From the NCBI RefSeq assembly GCF_023242945.1, contig NZ_JALKFT010000003.1:248001-312000 (forward strand): a stretch of 64,000 nt of DNA, written 5' to 3'. Positions 1-9,782 of the stretch are shown here, piece by piece (the first letter of the stretch is position 1; each line of letters begins with the position of its first letter). Source of the DNA: Frankia umida. GTDB taxonomy: Bacteria; Actinomycetota; Actinomycetes; Frankiales; Frankiaceae. Below the pieces are notes generated by a model, which saw nothing but the letters and a program-made list of their open reading frames with translations, did not search any database and was not told where the DNA came from. The position numbers were made by a program, and so were the translations under genes.

Positions 1-713
1 CCGTGCCGCAGCGGGAGGTCGACCGCGCGCGGACCATAACGGAACGGTTCATGATCCGCTGGCGGGGCGAGCCGAACCCGAAGCACGTCCAGGCGATCGA
101 CGCCTACTGGGTGTCCGCCGCGGAGCACGGCATGAACGCGTCCACCTTCACCGCCCGCGTCGTCGCCTCCACCGGGGCGGACGCCTCCGCCGCGCTGTCG
201 GCCGCCGTCGGCGCGCTGTCCGGTCCGCTGCACGGCGGTGCGCCGTCCCGGGTCCTCGCGATGCTGGACGAGGTCGAGCGCACCGGCGACCCGCTGGGCT
301 ACGTCCGTCGCGCCCTGGACCGCAGGGAGCGGCTGATGGGCTTCGGTCACCGGGTCTACCGCGCGGAGGACCCGCGTGCCCGCGTGCTGCGCCGCACCGC
401 CCGTGACCTCGGCTCCACCCGCTACGAGGTGGCCGAGGCGCTGGAGGCCGCCGCGATCGAGGAGCTGACCAACCGCTTCCCCGACCGTCCGCTGCGCACG
501 AACGTGGAGTTCTGGTCGGCCGTCGTGCTCGACTTCGCCGAGGTCCCCGCGCACATGTTCACCTCCATGTTCACCTGCGCCCGCACCGCCGGCTGGAGCG
601 CGCACATCCTCGAGCAGCAGCGCACCGGCCGCCTCATCCGCCCGTCGGCGCGCTACGTCGGCCCGGCGCCGCGCCCGCTCGGTGACGTCCACCCGGCCGC
701 CAACCGTGGCTGA
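1..713 (+). CDS. citA: Citrate synthase 2 (CitA-type), 5' end outside the window
   Basis: Condenses acetyl-CoA and oxaloacetate to citrate. Only the C-terminal 236 or so residues lie in the window; family members are near 370 residues, so roughly a third is missing upstream. Visible family motifs are GPLHGGAPSR and MGFGHRVYR, each with an active-site His, then NVEFWSAVV, where the usual catalytic Asp position is Glu; as I recall this is common in the CitA subfamily. The stop codon lies inside the start region of serC (about 8 bases of overlap), so the two genes are probably co-transcribed. A second, full citrate synthase lies convergently at 2003-3370, and the pairing of citA, serC and gltA is also known in Mycobacterium. 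The family call is secure. Confidence 0.93.
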   Translation, partial: VPQREVDRARTITERFMIRWRGEPNPKHVQAIDAYWVSAAEHGMNASTFTARVVASTGADASAALSAAVGALSGPLHGGAPSRVLAMLDEVERTGDPLGYVRRALDRRERLMGFGHRVYRAEDPRARVLRRTARDLGSTRYEVAEALEAAAIEELTNRFPDRPLRTNVEFWSAVVLDFAEVPAHMFTSMFTCARTAGWSAHILEQQRTGRLIRPSARYVGPAPRPLGDVHPAANRG

Positions 714-1878
714 CCTGCTACCCCCGGCGTCCGCCCCTGCCGCCAGCACTGCCCGTGCCGCCGCCACCAGCATCACGCTGCCGGCGCGGTTGCTGCCGGC
801 GGACGGACGGTTCGGGTGCGGGCCGTCGAAGATCCGCCCGGAGGCGGTGGCGGCGCTGGCGGCCAGCGGCTCGACCTATCTGGGCACCTCGCACCGCCAG
901 CGGCCGGTGCGCGGCCTGGTCAACCGGGTACGGGCCGGCCTCGCCGACCTGTTCACGCTGCCGGAGGGCTACGAGGTCGTCCTCGGCGTGGGCGGCGCCA
1001 CCGCCTTCTGGGACGCGGCCGCCTTCAACCTGGTCCGCACCCGCTCGCAGCATCTGGTGTTCGGTGAGTTCGGCGGCAAGTTCGCGGAGACGACCGAGGG
1101 CGCACCGTTCCTGGCCGATCCGTCCGTCGTGTCCTCGGCGCCCGGCACCTTCTGCGACTGGGCACCCGCGGCCGGCATCGACGTCTACGCCACCCCGCAC
1201 AACGAGACCTCCACCGGTGTCGCCCGCCCGGTGCGTCGCCCGAGCGGAACCGACGCGGGTGCGCTGCACCTGGTCGACGCGACCTCCGGGGCCGGCGGTC
1301 TGCCGGTCGAGGCCAGCGAGGCCGACGTCTACTACTTCGCCCCGCAGAAGTCCTTCGCCTGCGACGGCGGCCTGTGGACGGCCCTGTTCTCCCCGGCCGC
1401 GCTCGAGCGCCTCGCCGAGATCGCCGCGACCGACCGCTGGATCCCGCCGTTTCTCGACCTGAGCACGGCCCGCGACAACAGCGCCAAGGACCAGACCTAC
1501 AACACCCCCGCGGTGGCCACGCTGTTCCTGTTCGCCGACCAGATCGAGTGGATGCTCGCCCAGGGCGGCCTCGACTGGTGCGTGCGGCGCACCGCCGAGT
1601 CCTCGTCGATCCTCTACACCTGGGCCGACAGGACCCCTTACACCGCGCCGTTCGTCGCCGACCCCGCGCACCGCTCCCAGGTCGTCGTCACCGTCGACTT
1701 CGACGGGGTGGACGCCGCCGCCGTCGCCGCGGTGCTGCGCGCCAACGGCATCGTGGACGTCGAGCCCTACCGCAAACTGGGCCGCAACCAGCTGCGCGTC
1801 GCCTGCTTCCCCGCCGTCGACCCCGCCGACATCGAACTGCTCACCGCCGCCATCGACCACATCGTCGAACGCCTGTAG
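706..1878 (+). CDS. serC: Phosphoserine aminotransferase
   Basis: Second step of phosphorylated serine biosynthesis: converts 3-phosphohydroxypyruvate and glutamate to phosphoserine and 2-oxoglutarate. The protein has the actinobacterial SerC opening (RFGCGPSKIRPEAV), the SHRQRPV substrate region, and the PLP lysine in APQKSFACDGG. GTG at 706 gives 390 residues and overlaps the citA stop; an in-frame GTG at 682 would add 8 residues. The first 35 residues are low-complexity Ala/Pro and poorly conserved in the family, so the start is not decided. It forms a tight pair with citA upstream and ends at an inverted repeat shared with the convergent gltA. Confidence 0.95.
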   Translation: MADLLPPASAPAASTARAAATSITLPARLLPADGRFGCGPSKIRPEAVAALAASGSTYLGTSHRQRPVRGLVNRVRAGLADLFTLPEGYEVVLGVGGATAFWDAAAFNLVRTRSQHLVFGEFGGKFAETTEGAPFLADPSVVSSAPGTFCDWAPAAGIDVYATPHNETSTGVARPVRRPSGTDAGALHLVDATSGAGGLPVEASEADVYYFAPQKSFACDGGLWTALFSPAALERLAEIAATDRWIPPFLDLSTARDNSAKDQTYNTPAVATLFLFADQIEWMLAQGGLDWCVRRTAESSSILYTWADRTPYTAPFVADPAHRSQVVVTVDFDGVDAAAVAAVLRANGIVDVEPYRKLGRNQLRVACFPAVDPADIELLTAAIDHIVERL

Positions 1879-1911
1879 GTCAGGTCACCTCCTCTGGAGA
1901 GGGAGAGACGG

Positions 1912-1964
1912 CGAAGCGTGGTCGCTGGGCACGGTGGACAGCCGGGCTGAGCGACCACGCTTCG
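1912..1964. terminator. Inverted repeat between convergent serC and gltA
   Basis: A perfect 15-base inverted repeat, CGAAGCGTGGTCGCT at 1912-1926 and its complement at 1950-1964, encloses a 23-base loop that is itself GC-rich. It lies between two convergent stop codons and is likely a two-way, T-tract-free terminator. No run of T follows on either strand, so an intrinsic terminator is inferred from the stem alone. Confidence 0.6.
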
Positions 1965-2002
1965 AGGGTTGCCTCGGAAGGCGACAGGGCGGATGGGGAG
2001 AA

Positions 2003-3370
<1,368 letters not shown>

Positions 3371-3638
3371 GCCGGGCTCCTCTCGCGGTGGCGATGCCGT
3401 GTTGTACGGCCCTGGCCCCAGCCGGGGCGCGCATCCGGGTACGGAGCGCTCACGCCGGTTCGCTGGCTCACATGGTTGTTCCAAGTCTGGCCGCTGACGC
3501 CGGCACATGCGCGAGATCGGTGAGCCTCATCCCACGTGTGCTGCACCACCTCGGTCGCGGCGGCACGTGTCACGCCGTCTGCGATGCGGCGGGACACGAA
3601 GTGTGACAGATCGACGACGTTCGGACGCCGTCCGTTAC

Positions 3639-4511
3639 CTACCCGATGGGGGAGGCGGCATCCGTCCTTTCGGCGGCCAGATGCGCTCCATCCCGACCGC
3701 CGGAGCCGAAACCACCGGATCCGGCGCCGCCCGGACCGCCCGGACCGCCCGGACCGCCGAATCCACCGGAGCCGGGGCCCGAGCCGCCAGGGCCACCGAA
3801 GCCGCCGGGCCCCGAGCCGCCAGGGCCGGGGCCGCCGGGGCCGCTCGGGCCGGAGCCGCTCGCCCCGGCGGCGCGTAGCCAGGCCAGGACGGCCAGCACC
3901 CGGCGGTTGTCGTCGGAGGAGGCGGGCATGCCGAGTTTCGTGAAGACGCCGGCGATGTGGTTCTCGACGGTCTTGGGGGCCAGGTGCAGCCGGGCGCCGA
4001 TGCCCTGGTTGGACCGTCCCTCGGCCATATGGGCGAGGACCGTGCGCTCCCGGGGGGTGAGACGGGCGAGTTCGTCGGCATGCCGGCGGTGCGCGAGCAG
4101 GCCGGCGACGATCTCCTCGTCGAGGACGAGACGCCCCTCGGCGACCCGGCGCAGCGCGTCCAGGAGGGCGCCGACGTCGTCCACCCGGTCCTTGAGGAGG
4201 TAGCCCAGGCCGCCGGAGGAGTCACCGAGTAGCCGCAACGCGTACGGAACCTCGGCGTAGGTGGACAGCACCAGCACGGCGATGCCACGGTGGCGGGCCC
4301 GGATGCGCTCCGCGGCGACCAGGCCCTCGTCGGTGTAGGTCGGCGGCATCCGGATGTCCACGATGACCACGTCGGGCTGGCTGCGGGCAAGCCCGTCGAT
4401 CAGCTCGTCCGCGGTGGCCGCCTGGGCGGCCACGTCGACCCCCGAGGTGGTCAGCAGGATCGCCAGACCCTCCCGGAACAGTGTCGAATCGTCCGCGATC
4501 GCTACCCGCAC
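3639..4511 (-). CDS. NarL/LuxR-family response regulator with a collagen-like Gly/Pro tail
   Basis: DNA-binding output of the two-component pair with the kinase at 4585-6360. The receiver domain occupies about residues 1-120 (acidic pair at D7/D8, phospho-acceptor D52 in IVDIRMPP, conserved K in LLKDRV). The LuxR HTH follows (LTPRERTVLAHMAEGRSN through VENHIAGVFTKLGM). After the HTH comes a tail of about 75 residues built almost only of G, P, S and A in GPGG/GFGG-type repeats, ending in an ordinary charged segment. Such tails are not part of the family. Start is GTG at 4511 with a GGGGGAG site upstream. It is 73 bases downstream of the kinase gene, so likely one operon. Confidence 0.93.
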   Translation of the reverse strand: MRVAIADDSTLFREGLAILLTTSGVDVAAQAATADELIDGLARSQPDVVIVDIRMPPTYTDEGLVAAERIRARHRGIAVLVLSTYAEVPYALRLLGDSSGGLGYLLKDRVDDVGALLDALRRVAEGRLVLDEEIVAGLLAHRRHADELARLTPRERTVLAHMAEGRSNQGIGARLHLAPKTVENHIAGVFTKLGMPASSDDNRRVLAVLAWLRAAGASGSGPSGPGGPGPGGSGPGGFGGPGGSGPGSGGFGGPGGPGGPGGAGSGGFGSGGRDGAHLAAERTDAASPIG

Positions 4512-4584
4512 GCTTTTCTCCCCCTGTTGGTGCCGGACGAACTGTGGTTTCCGGACCGGGCGCCTCTGGGCACCCGTGAGACGT

Positions 4585-6360
4585 TCAGCATGGGATGTTC
4601 GCCGTCAGCCGGGTGCCACCACCGGACGGACTGGCGATCACCAGCGCACCACCGAGGGCCCGGATCCGGTCCGCGAGGCCGGCCAGACCACCGTTGTCCA
4701 CCTCGACGGCGCCACCCTTGCCGTCGTCGGCGACGTCGATCTGGACCTCCGCGCCGAGGTTACGTACCGTAACCATCGCCCGGGTCGCCCCCGCGTGCTT
4801 GACGGTGTTCGTGAGCGCCTCACAGATCGTGTAGTAGGCGCCCGTCTCCAGGACGGCGTCGAAGCGGTCCGCGGTGACGTCCAGTTCGACCCGCACGGGC
4901 AGGGCGGCCGTGACGACCTCCAGGGCCGGTCGCAGCCCACCCTGGCTGAGCACGGCGGGATGGATGCCCCGGGCCAGGCTGCGCAGATCGGCCAGGGCGT
5001 ATCGCAGGTCCTCGCGGGCGGCTTCGATAGCGGAGATCGTATCGGGATCGGTCGCCTTCGTCCGGGCAAGTCCGAGCCGGGTGGCCAGGGCCAGCAGGCG
5101 TTGCTGGGCACCGTCATGCAGGTCCCGCTCCAGCCGTTTGCGCTCGTGCAGGCTGGCCTCCACCAGCCGGGCCCGGGAGGCATGGACGGCCTTGAGCTGG
5201 GCGGCGACGATCGTGTGCAGCCGGGCGTTCTCCAGCGCCAGCGCGCTGGCCTGCACGGCCGCGGTGACCAGGTCACTGTTGCGGCGCATGGCGGGCGCGG
5301 CCGTGATCACCGCGAGTGGCGCGCCCGCCGACGTCCAGACCTTCATGATCAGATCGGCGGCGTCGGCGGGGGGCGGCGTGCGGGTCAGGCCGTCCGCGTC
5401 GGAGTGCCGTTCCTGCTCGGGCATCCAGACCAGGATGTCGGCCGAGTCGTCGTGCAGGGCGGTGCGCAGTGCCGTGCGGACCGCCCGGACGGTCGGTGGG
5501 CTGGGCAGCGTCGCGAGCAGTTGGGCGATCCGGGCACGGACGAACACCCGGCGCAGCACCGCGGTCGCGAAAGCCACCGGGATCGTCAGCAGGATGAGTG
5601 ACACGGCGGTGAACTCGGGTCCGATGGTCGCGCTGTTCGGGCTGTTCGCGACGATGTTGACGGCGGCCGCCAGCAGGAAGGAGACCAGGACCGCGAGCGC
5701 CACCGGTTGGAAGATCCGCCGGTCGAGCTCCGAGTACTGGCGCAGCCGATCCCGGACGACCAGCAGGAACAGGCCCGCGATCAGCAGCGTCAGCCCGTCC
5801 AGAACCCCGACGATGACGTTGTGGGTTCCGTGGCCGATCGGCGATCCGTACCACCACAGATCCGCGCCGGGTGGGTAGCCGAACCACTGGGGTCGGGAGA
5901 TGCCGATGAGCACGAGGTTCGCCACCGGCACGACCAGCACGGCGGCGGCCAGCAGCGCGCGTTCGCGGCTGTCGCGCAGCCGGCCGGTCGGATAGCGCAG
6001 CACACCCCAGCCGACGCAGATCCAGAAATGGGAGTAGGCGAACGACGACACCAACGCCGATGGTCCGTCCACCCAGGCCGCCGTCCAGGACAGTGCCCAC
6101 AGCACACCGCCGAGCGCGAGCGCACCGGTCACGCTGCCCAGTGACTCCTCGCCGTTGAGCATGATGGCGGTGAGGATGAAGGCGAGGGTGACGGCGACGT
6201 TGGCGGTGGCGGCGAACGGGCTGCCCTGGAAGGCCGGCCATTCACAGGCGACGGCGAACGCCGTTGTGCCGGATCCGCCGAAGGCCAGACACCACGGCCG
6301 GTGTTTGGCGGCGCAGGCGGCCAGGCGGCTGGGCAGGCGGGGATGGGGCACGTCAACCAA
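4585..6360 (-). CDS. Membrane sensor histidine kinase, HisKA_3/NarX type
   Basis: Senses an unknown signal and phosphorylates the downstream LuxR regulator. The first 270 residues hold about eight hydrophobic segments (for example around 50-70, 80-96, 135-155, 180-201, 220-240 and 250-270). A cytosolic linker (275-400) resembles a degenerate GAF-like region. The dimerisation helix contains ERDLHDGAQQRL, with the phospho-His near residue 415, and the ATPase domain shows CEALTNTVKHA (N box) and VADDGKGG plus GLAGLADRI (G boxes). The first codon is TTG at 6360; an in-frame GTG three codons later is equally possible. No recognisable ligand-binding fold was seen outside the membrane. Confidence 0.92.
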   Translation of the reverse strand: MVDVPHPRLPSRLAACAAKHRPWCLAFGGSGTTAFAVACEWPAFQGSPFAATANVAVTLAFILTAIMLNGEESLGSVTGALALGGVLWALSWTAAWVDGPSALVSSFAYSHFWICVGWGVLRYPTGRLRDSRERALLAAAVLVVPVANLVLIGISRPQWFGYPPGADLWWYGSPIGHGTHNVIVGVLDGLTLLIAGLFLLVVRDRLRQYSELDRRIFQPVALAVLVSFLLAAAVNIVANSPNSATIGPEFTAVSLILLTIPVAFATAVLRRVFVRARIAQLLATLPSPPTVRAVRTALRTALHDDSADILVWMPEQERHSDADGLTRTPPPADAADLIMKVWTSAGAPLAVITAAPAMRRNSDLVTAAVQASALALENARLHTIVAAQLKAVHASRARLVEASLHERKRLERDLHDGAQQRLLALATRLGLARTKATDPDTISAIEAAREDLRYALADLRSLARGIHPAVLSQGGLRPALEVVTAALPVRVELDVTADRFDAVLETGAYYTICEALTNTVKHAGATRAMVTVRNLGAEVQIDVADDGKGGAVEVDNGGLAGLADRIRALGGALVIASPSGGGTRLTANIPC

Positions 6361-6692
6361 CGTTATGTAGCCGGGATATCACTGGGCAAGGGTCGCACAC
6401 CGATCGCCGCGGACAGGCGGATGACCCTGTCTTCTTTCGCGGGACAACCCCCAGTGAACAAGAGTGGCTGCCCCGAAGCGGCTGGCCGCCGCCCGGGTGG
6501 AACCTTGGCAGGGGATCGGCACCGACGGTGATCGCACTCGTGCGACGCGTGCCGGTCCCCTCGGGGTCGGCCGCCGCCGGGGGGCGGCCGGCCCCCGGCC
6601 CGGAAACTCCGCTCCGGATGGGCCCGCACCGATCGCGGTCCATCTTCGGGGGTGGCCGTAGGTGAACATCCAAGGCCGAGTACCGTCGGACA
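6361..6692. other. Intergenic, divergent promoters
   Basis: About 330 bases separate the divergently read kinase and MarR genes, so both promoters must lie here. The open frames crossing it are shadows. I saw no clear operator palindrome. Confidence 0.5.
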
Positions 6693-7124
6693 ATGGAGAC
6701 CGGGACGGCGCGCGACGCCGAACTCGCGTCGGCGCTGCGGCTGTCGGTGATGAGGCTGTCCCGACGGATGCGCCAGGAGCGATCCAGTCGGCTCACCCCC
6801 ACCCAGACGTCCGCTCTCGCGTCGCTGGAACGGCACGGGCCGATGACGCTGGGGGAGATCGCGGCGCACGAGCGAGTGCAGCCACCGTCGATGACCCGGG
6901 TGATCGCGCATCTGGCCATCGAGGGCTTCGTCGAACGCCGTCCACATCCCACCGACGGCCGGCAGGTGATCGTCGAGGTCACCGAACACGGCCGGGATCT
7001 GCTCGCCGACGACCGGCGCCGCCGGGACGAGTGGCTCACGGCCCGCCTGAGCCAGCTCTCCAGCGAGGATCTGGCCGCGCTGAACCAGGCCGCGTCCATC
7101 CTCGACGCCATCGCCAGCATCTGA
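6693..7124 (+). CDS. MarR-family transcriptional regulator
   Basis: Winged-helix repressor-type protein of 143 residues, the normal MarR length. The helix-turn-helix lies at about 54-80 (MTLGEIAAHERVQPPSMTRV), followed by the wing (EGFVERRPHPTDGRQVIVEVT) with the D-x-R signature of the family. C-terminal helices form the dimer interface. A MarR gene close to DUF2530 and citA/serC is also found in Mycobacterium (Rv0880 area), so this is a conserved chromosomal neighbour rather than a mobile gene. Its ligand and targets cannot be told from the sequence. Confidence 0.93.
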   Translation: METGTARDAELASALRLSVMRLSRRMRQERSSRLTPTQTSALASLERHGPMTLGEIAAHERVQPPSMTRVIAHLAIEGFVERRPHPTDGRQVIVEVTEHGRDLLADDRRRRDEWLTARLSQLSSEDLAALNQAASILDAIASI

Positions 7125-7236
7125 GTCCGAGGCGCACCGCGCCGCCACGTCCGGCCCACCGTACCGGCCGGCACGGACCCGCCGTCCGCCCGCCATCGGC
7201 ACCATCGGCGCTACCGGCCGGGTGGGCGGGCTGGGC

Positions 7237-8133
7237 TCACAGCTCGACCCAGCCGCCGCGCTGATGTGAGGTGCCGGCCGCGGCGAGCAGTCGGTTCGCG
7301 GCCAGCAGGTCGTGGAAGGTGGCCCCGCGCACGAGCCGTGGGTCCTCGAGCTCGGTGGCCCGCACGACATCGCAGGTCGCCTCCCGCAGACCGGGCCGGT
7401 GCGTGGTCGCCGCCGGCAGGACCAGCTCCTGGACACCGCGCTCGTCCTGGTGGCGCACCTGGCGGCCCTGCACGACCAGCCGGCCCCGCTGCCCGCACAC
7501 CGTGATGGTGGCGGTGTCGAGAGCTCCGTTCATCCGCTCGTTGACCAGGACGGTGGCGCCGCTGGCGGTGAGCAGGGCCAGGGTCACCGGCGCGTCGGGA
7601 GCCAACGCGCTGGCCGGCATCGCCGTGCGGTCGGCACAGACCGCGAGGATCTCGCCGCACCACCGGGTCGCGAGATCCACTATCTCGACCCGCCCGCCCG
7701 GCCCGGTCGGCGCGCCGACGACGGTCACCTGGGTCAACCGCCCGAGCGAGGCCACCGTGGCGGCGACGTGCGTCGCGGTCGGCCAGGCCCGTCCGTCCAG
7801 GGCGACGACATGGGCGAGGTCGGCCTCCTCGGCGAGGTCGGCGACGGCCCGCAGCACCTCGTCCGCGGGGCTGGCCGGCCCGGCGAGCAGCACGTGCAGG
7901 CCGGCCTCGGCCGCCCAGGCCAGGGACTCCAGCGGCTCCGGCGCGAGCAGCCCGACCACGTCGACACCCGCGTCCCGCAGCACACCCGTGGTGGTGCTCT
8001 GCGATCCGTCGGTGACCAGTGCCATGGCCAGCGGGAGGTCCGGCTGGCCGCGGCGGGCCGTGCGCCGCGACTCCCGCCAGCCCACGGCGAGGGCCGGGTC
8101 GCGCGGTGGTATCAGCTCCGGCAGCGTGGTCAC
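7237..8133 (-). CDS. Gfo/Idh/MocA-like oxidoreductase-fold protein
   Basis: 298 residues. The arrangement suggests a divergent Rossmann oxidoreductase: a segment placing DAGVDVVGLLAPEPLESLAWAAEA in the position where this family binds and scans cofactor, then LHVLLAGPASPADEVLRAVADLAEEA as the classic follow-up helix. The typical N-terminal GxGxxG and the catalytic EKP-type motif are missing (here LAGPAS stands where EKP would be), so cofactor binding may be lost. The gene is minus-strand, 40 bases downstream of the winged-helix gene and probably co-transcribed with it. Start GTG at 8133. A real, conserved-looking gene with unknown substrate. Confidence 0.7.
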   Translation of the reverse strand: MTTLPELIPPRDPALAVGWRESRRTARRGQPDLPLAMALVTDGSQSTTTGVLRDAGVDVVGLLAPEPLESLAWAAEAGLHVLLAGPASPADEVLRAVADLAEEADLAHVVALDGRAWPTATHVAATVASLGRLTQVTVVGAPTGPGGRVEIVDLATRWCGEILAVCADRTAMPASALAPDAPVTLALLTASGATVLVNERMNGALDTATITVCGQRGRLVVQGRQVRHQDERGVQELVLPAATTHRPGLREATCDVVRATELEDPRLVRGATFHDLLAANRLLAAAGTSHQRGGWVEL

Positions 8134-8173
8134 GCTCCGATACTGCCCGCCGAACCGCCTCCGGGACCACCCA

Positions 8174-8734
8174 CTACCCGATGACCGGGTCGATCGGGCG
8201 GTACCGGTAGCCCACCCGGCGCACCGTCTCGATGCGGTAGCGGTGCTCCGGGCCCAGCTTGCGCCGCAGCCGCGTCACCAGGACGTCGACGGTGCGCGCG
8301 TCCGGCGCCGACTGGTCGTCCGGCCGGTGTCCCCAGACGGAGGCCAGCAGCGCCTGACGGCTGTGCGCCGTCCCGGGGTGGCGCAGGAAGAAGTCCAGGA
8401 CCTCGAACTCCAGGTAGGTCAGGGACAGGACCCGACCGTCCACGGTCGCCAGCCACGCGCCGCGGTCGGTCCACACGCCCTGGCGAGGCGGCGCCGGCAG
8501 CTGCGGCACCGGCCGGATCGGCGGCACCGAGCGCAGCGCCTGCGTCGGACGCAGCGCCTGCGGAGCCCGGGCGGGCGCGACACCAGCGCCGACACCGCCG
8601 GCGGTGCGGGACTGGACCGCCATGCGGGACACCGGCTGGCGGTGCACCGTGGTCGTGGTGTCGGCCGGCCGGGGCGGGACGGCCGTCGTGAGACGGGGGG
8701 CGCGGTAGGGCAACGTGGTGCTCTGCGCAGGCAT
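8174..8734 (-). CDS. Stand-alone PhoB/OmpR-type winged-helix DNA-binding protein
   Basis: 186 residues. The C-terminal 100 residues are an OmpR/PhoB winged helix: VDGRVLSLTYLEFEVLDFFLRHPG, then the recognition helix region SAPDARTVDVLVTRLRRKLG and the wing RIETVRRVGYRYRP. No receiver domain precedes it; instead the first 85 residues are low-complexity, rich in R, P, A, T and Q with short repeats (ALRPTQALR). It is therefore not phosphorylated in the usual way, and its activity may be set by expression or by a partner. Located upstream of the oxidoreductase-like gene with 40 bases between. Start ATG at 8734. Confidence 0.88.
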   Translation of the reverse strand: MPAQSTTLPYRAPRLTTAVPPRPADTTTTVHRQPVSRMAVQSRTAGGVGAGVAPARAPQALRPTQALRSVPPIRPVPQLPAPPRQGVWTDRGAWLATVDGRVLSLTYLEFEVLDFFLRHPGTAHSRQALLASVWGHRPDDQSAPDARTVDVLVTRLRRKLGPEHRYRIETVRRVGYRYRPIDPVIG

Positions 8735-9392
8735 CGCTGGCCTTTCGGTCAGTGGCAGGTTCCGGTCACCGAAGTCGGACGATCACGGGCCGGGCGGTCG
8801 TTGGGCCGGGCCGGGCTGACCCCGTTCACCCCCTGGCCCTCGTCACCCCCGTCCGCGTCCTGGCCGGCCGTGTCACCTCGGATGCCGCGACTCTCCGGGT
8901 GACAGGGCCTGGGATCGTCCGCCCGCGGCCGCGGGAGCGATCTGCAACGTCGGCGTGGGACCGGTGCGACGAGGCCGACGGTTCAGAGCGCTGCGGGGCG
9001 GGACGACCGGCACGTCAGGACGTGATCGGACGGGCGTGTGTCGGCGGGAGGTGCTCGGCGGGTGGGACGGACCAGCACGGTCGGGAGTGGCGGCCGGGCG
9101 CGTGCGGGCGTCGGCCGGAATGCACGTCGGCGGTCGACGGACGGCTCCGGGTCGCGATCGCGACGGAGCCGGAATGCGAAGGCCGGCGGCGAATCAGCCA
9201 GCCGGACAGGCGGCCGAGGCGACACGGAGCAGATCGATATAGCTCCGGGTGACCAGCATCAGCCGCTTCAACACAAGAGCAACGGAAACACACCTTGTCG
9301 ATCGACGCCAGGGAGAATCGATGTGACGTAATTCACATGGCGTTCGCTGGTGGGTTGTGATCGCCGCAAAACGGTCGGGTAGCGTCGCCCAC
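8735..9392. other. Intergenic region of 658 bases
   Basis: The stretch separates the divergent winged-helix gene and DUF2530. Short open frames within it show no family resemblance and look like GC shadows. Its last 80 bases are less GC-rich and contain a perfect CRP-type palindrome described separately. Otherwise nothing was recognised. Confidence 0.5.
9322..9337. promoter_or_regulatory. CRP/GlxR-type operator
   Basis: TGTGA-CGTAAT-TCACA is a perfect match to the TGTGA-N6-TCACA palindrome bound by cAMP receptor proteins of the Crp/GlxR type. It sits 55 bases before the GTG start of the DUF2530 gene, in a locally AT-richer patch, a position fitting direct control of that gene. Confidence 0.6.
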
Positions 9393-9782
9393 GTGAGCCT
9401 GTCCGACGGCAGCGATCCGGCCGCCAGTAACTCGTCTGCACCCATCCTGACCTCGGACGATGCGTCATCGCCGCACGCCGGCGTGGCCGGCGAGGAGGCC
9501 AGCACCGGCTCGCCGGCCGGCGAGGTTCCGCTTGAACCGCTGCCCTACGACGGCGTCGCCTCGGTGGCCGTCGGCACCGTGTTGTGGGCGATCGCCTCCG
9601 TCATCGGGCTGGTCCTTCTCGATGATCTGCGTGCCGACGGTCACCTGTGGTGGCTGGCGACGGCGCTGTGCGGCTGCGGCCTGGGCCTGCTGGGGCTGTG
9701 GGTCGTCCTCCGGCGTCGTAACCGGCTGCGTGCGGTGGCGTCGGGTCAGGCCTCGTCGAGGTCGTCCTCCGCCGCCCGGTAG
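9393..9782 (+). CDS. DUF2530-family small membrane protein
   Basis: 129 residues. After a disordered N-terminus the family core runs from LEPLPYDGVASVAVGTVLWAI to LLGLWVVLRRRNR, with two transmembrane helices joined by a short DDLRADGHLWWL loop, as in the actinobacterial DUF2530 family. Function unknown; in Mycobacterium a DUF2530 gene also lies near MarR and serC/citA. GTG at 9393 is preferred to the GTG-less frame opening at 9357 because the CRP-type site lies just upstream. The 3' end overlaps the convergent ATPase gene by 37 bases. Confidence 0.8.
   Translation: MSLSDGSDPAASNSSAPILTSDDASSPHAGVAGEEASTGSPAGEVPLEPLPYDGVASVAVGTVLWAIASVIGLVLLDDLRADGHLWWLATALCGCGLGLLGLWVVLRRRNRLRAVASGQASSRSSSAAR

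Noticed and set aside
718..1860. Long minus-strand open frame opposite serC (and the like at 10562-13279 +, 14587-16194 -, 40081-42252 +, 58878-61415 +)
   Set aside because: These are GC-bias shadows: composition is R/G/A/P-rich, no family motifs, and each lies exactly opposite a well-supported gene.
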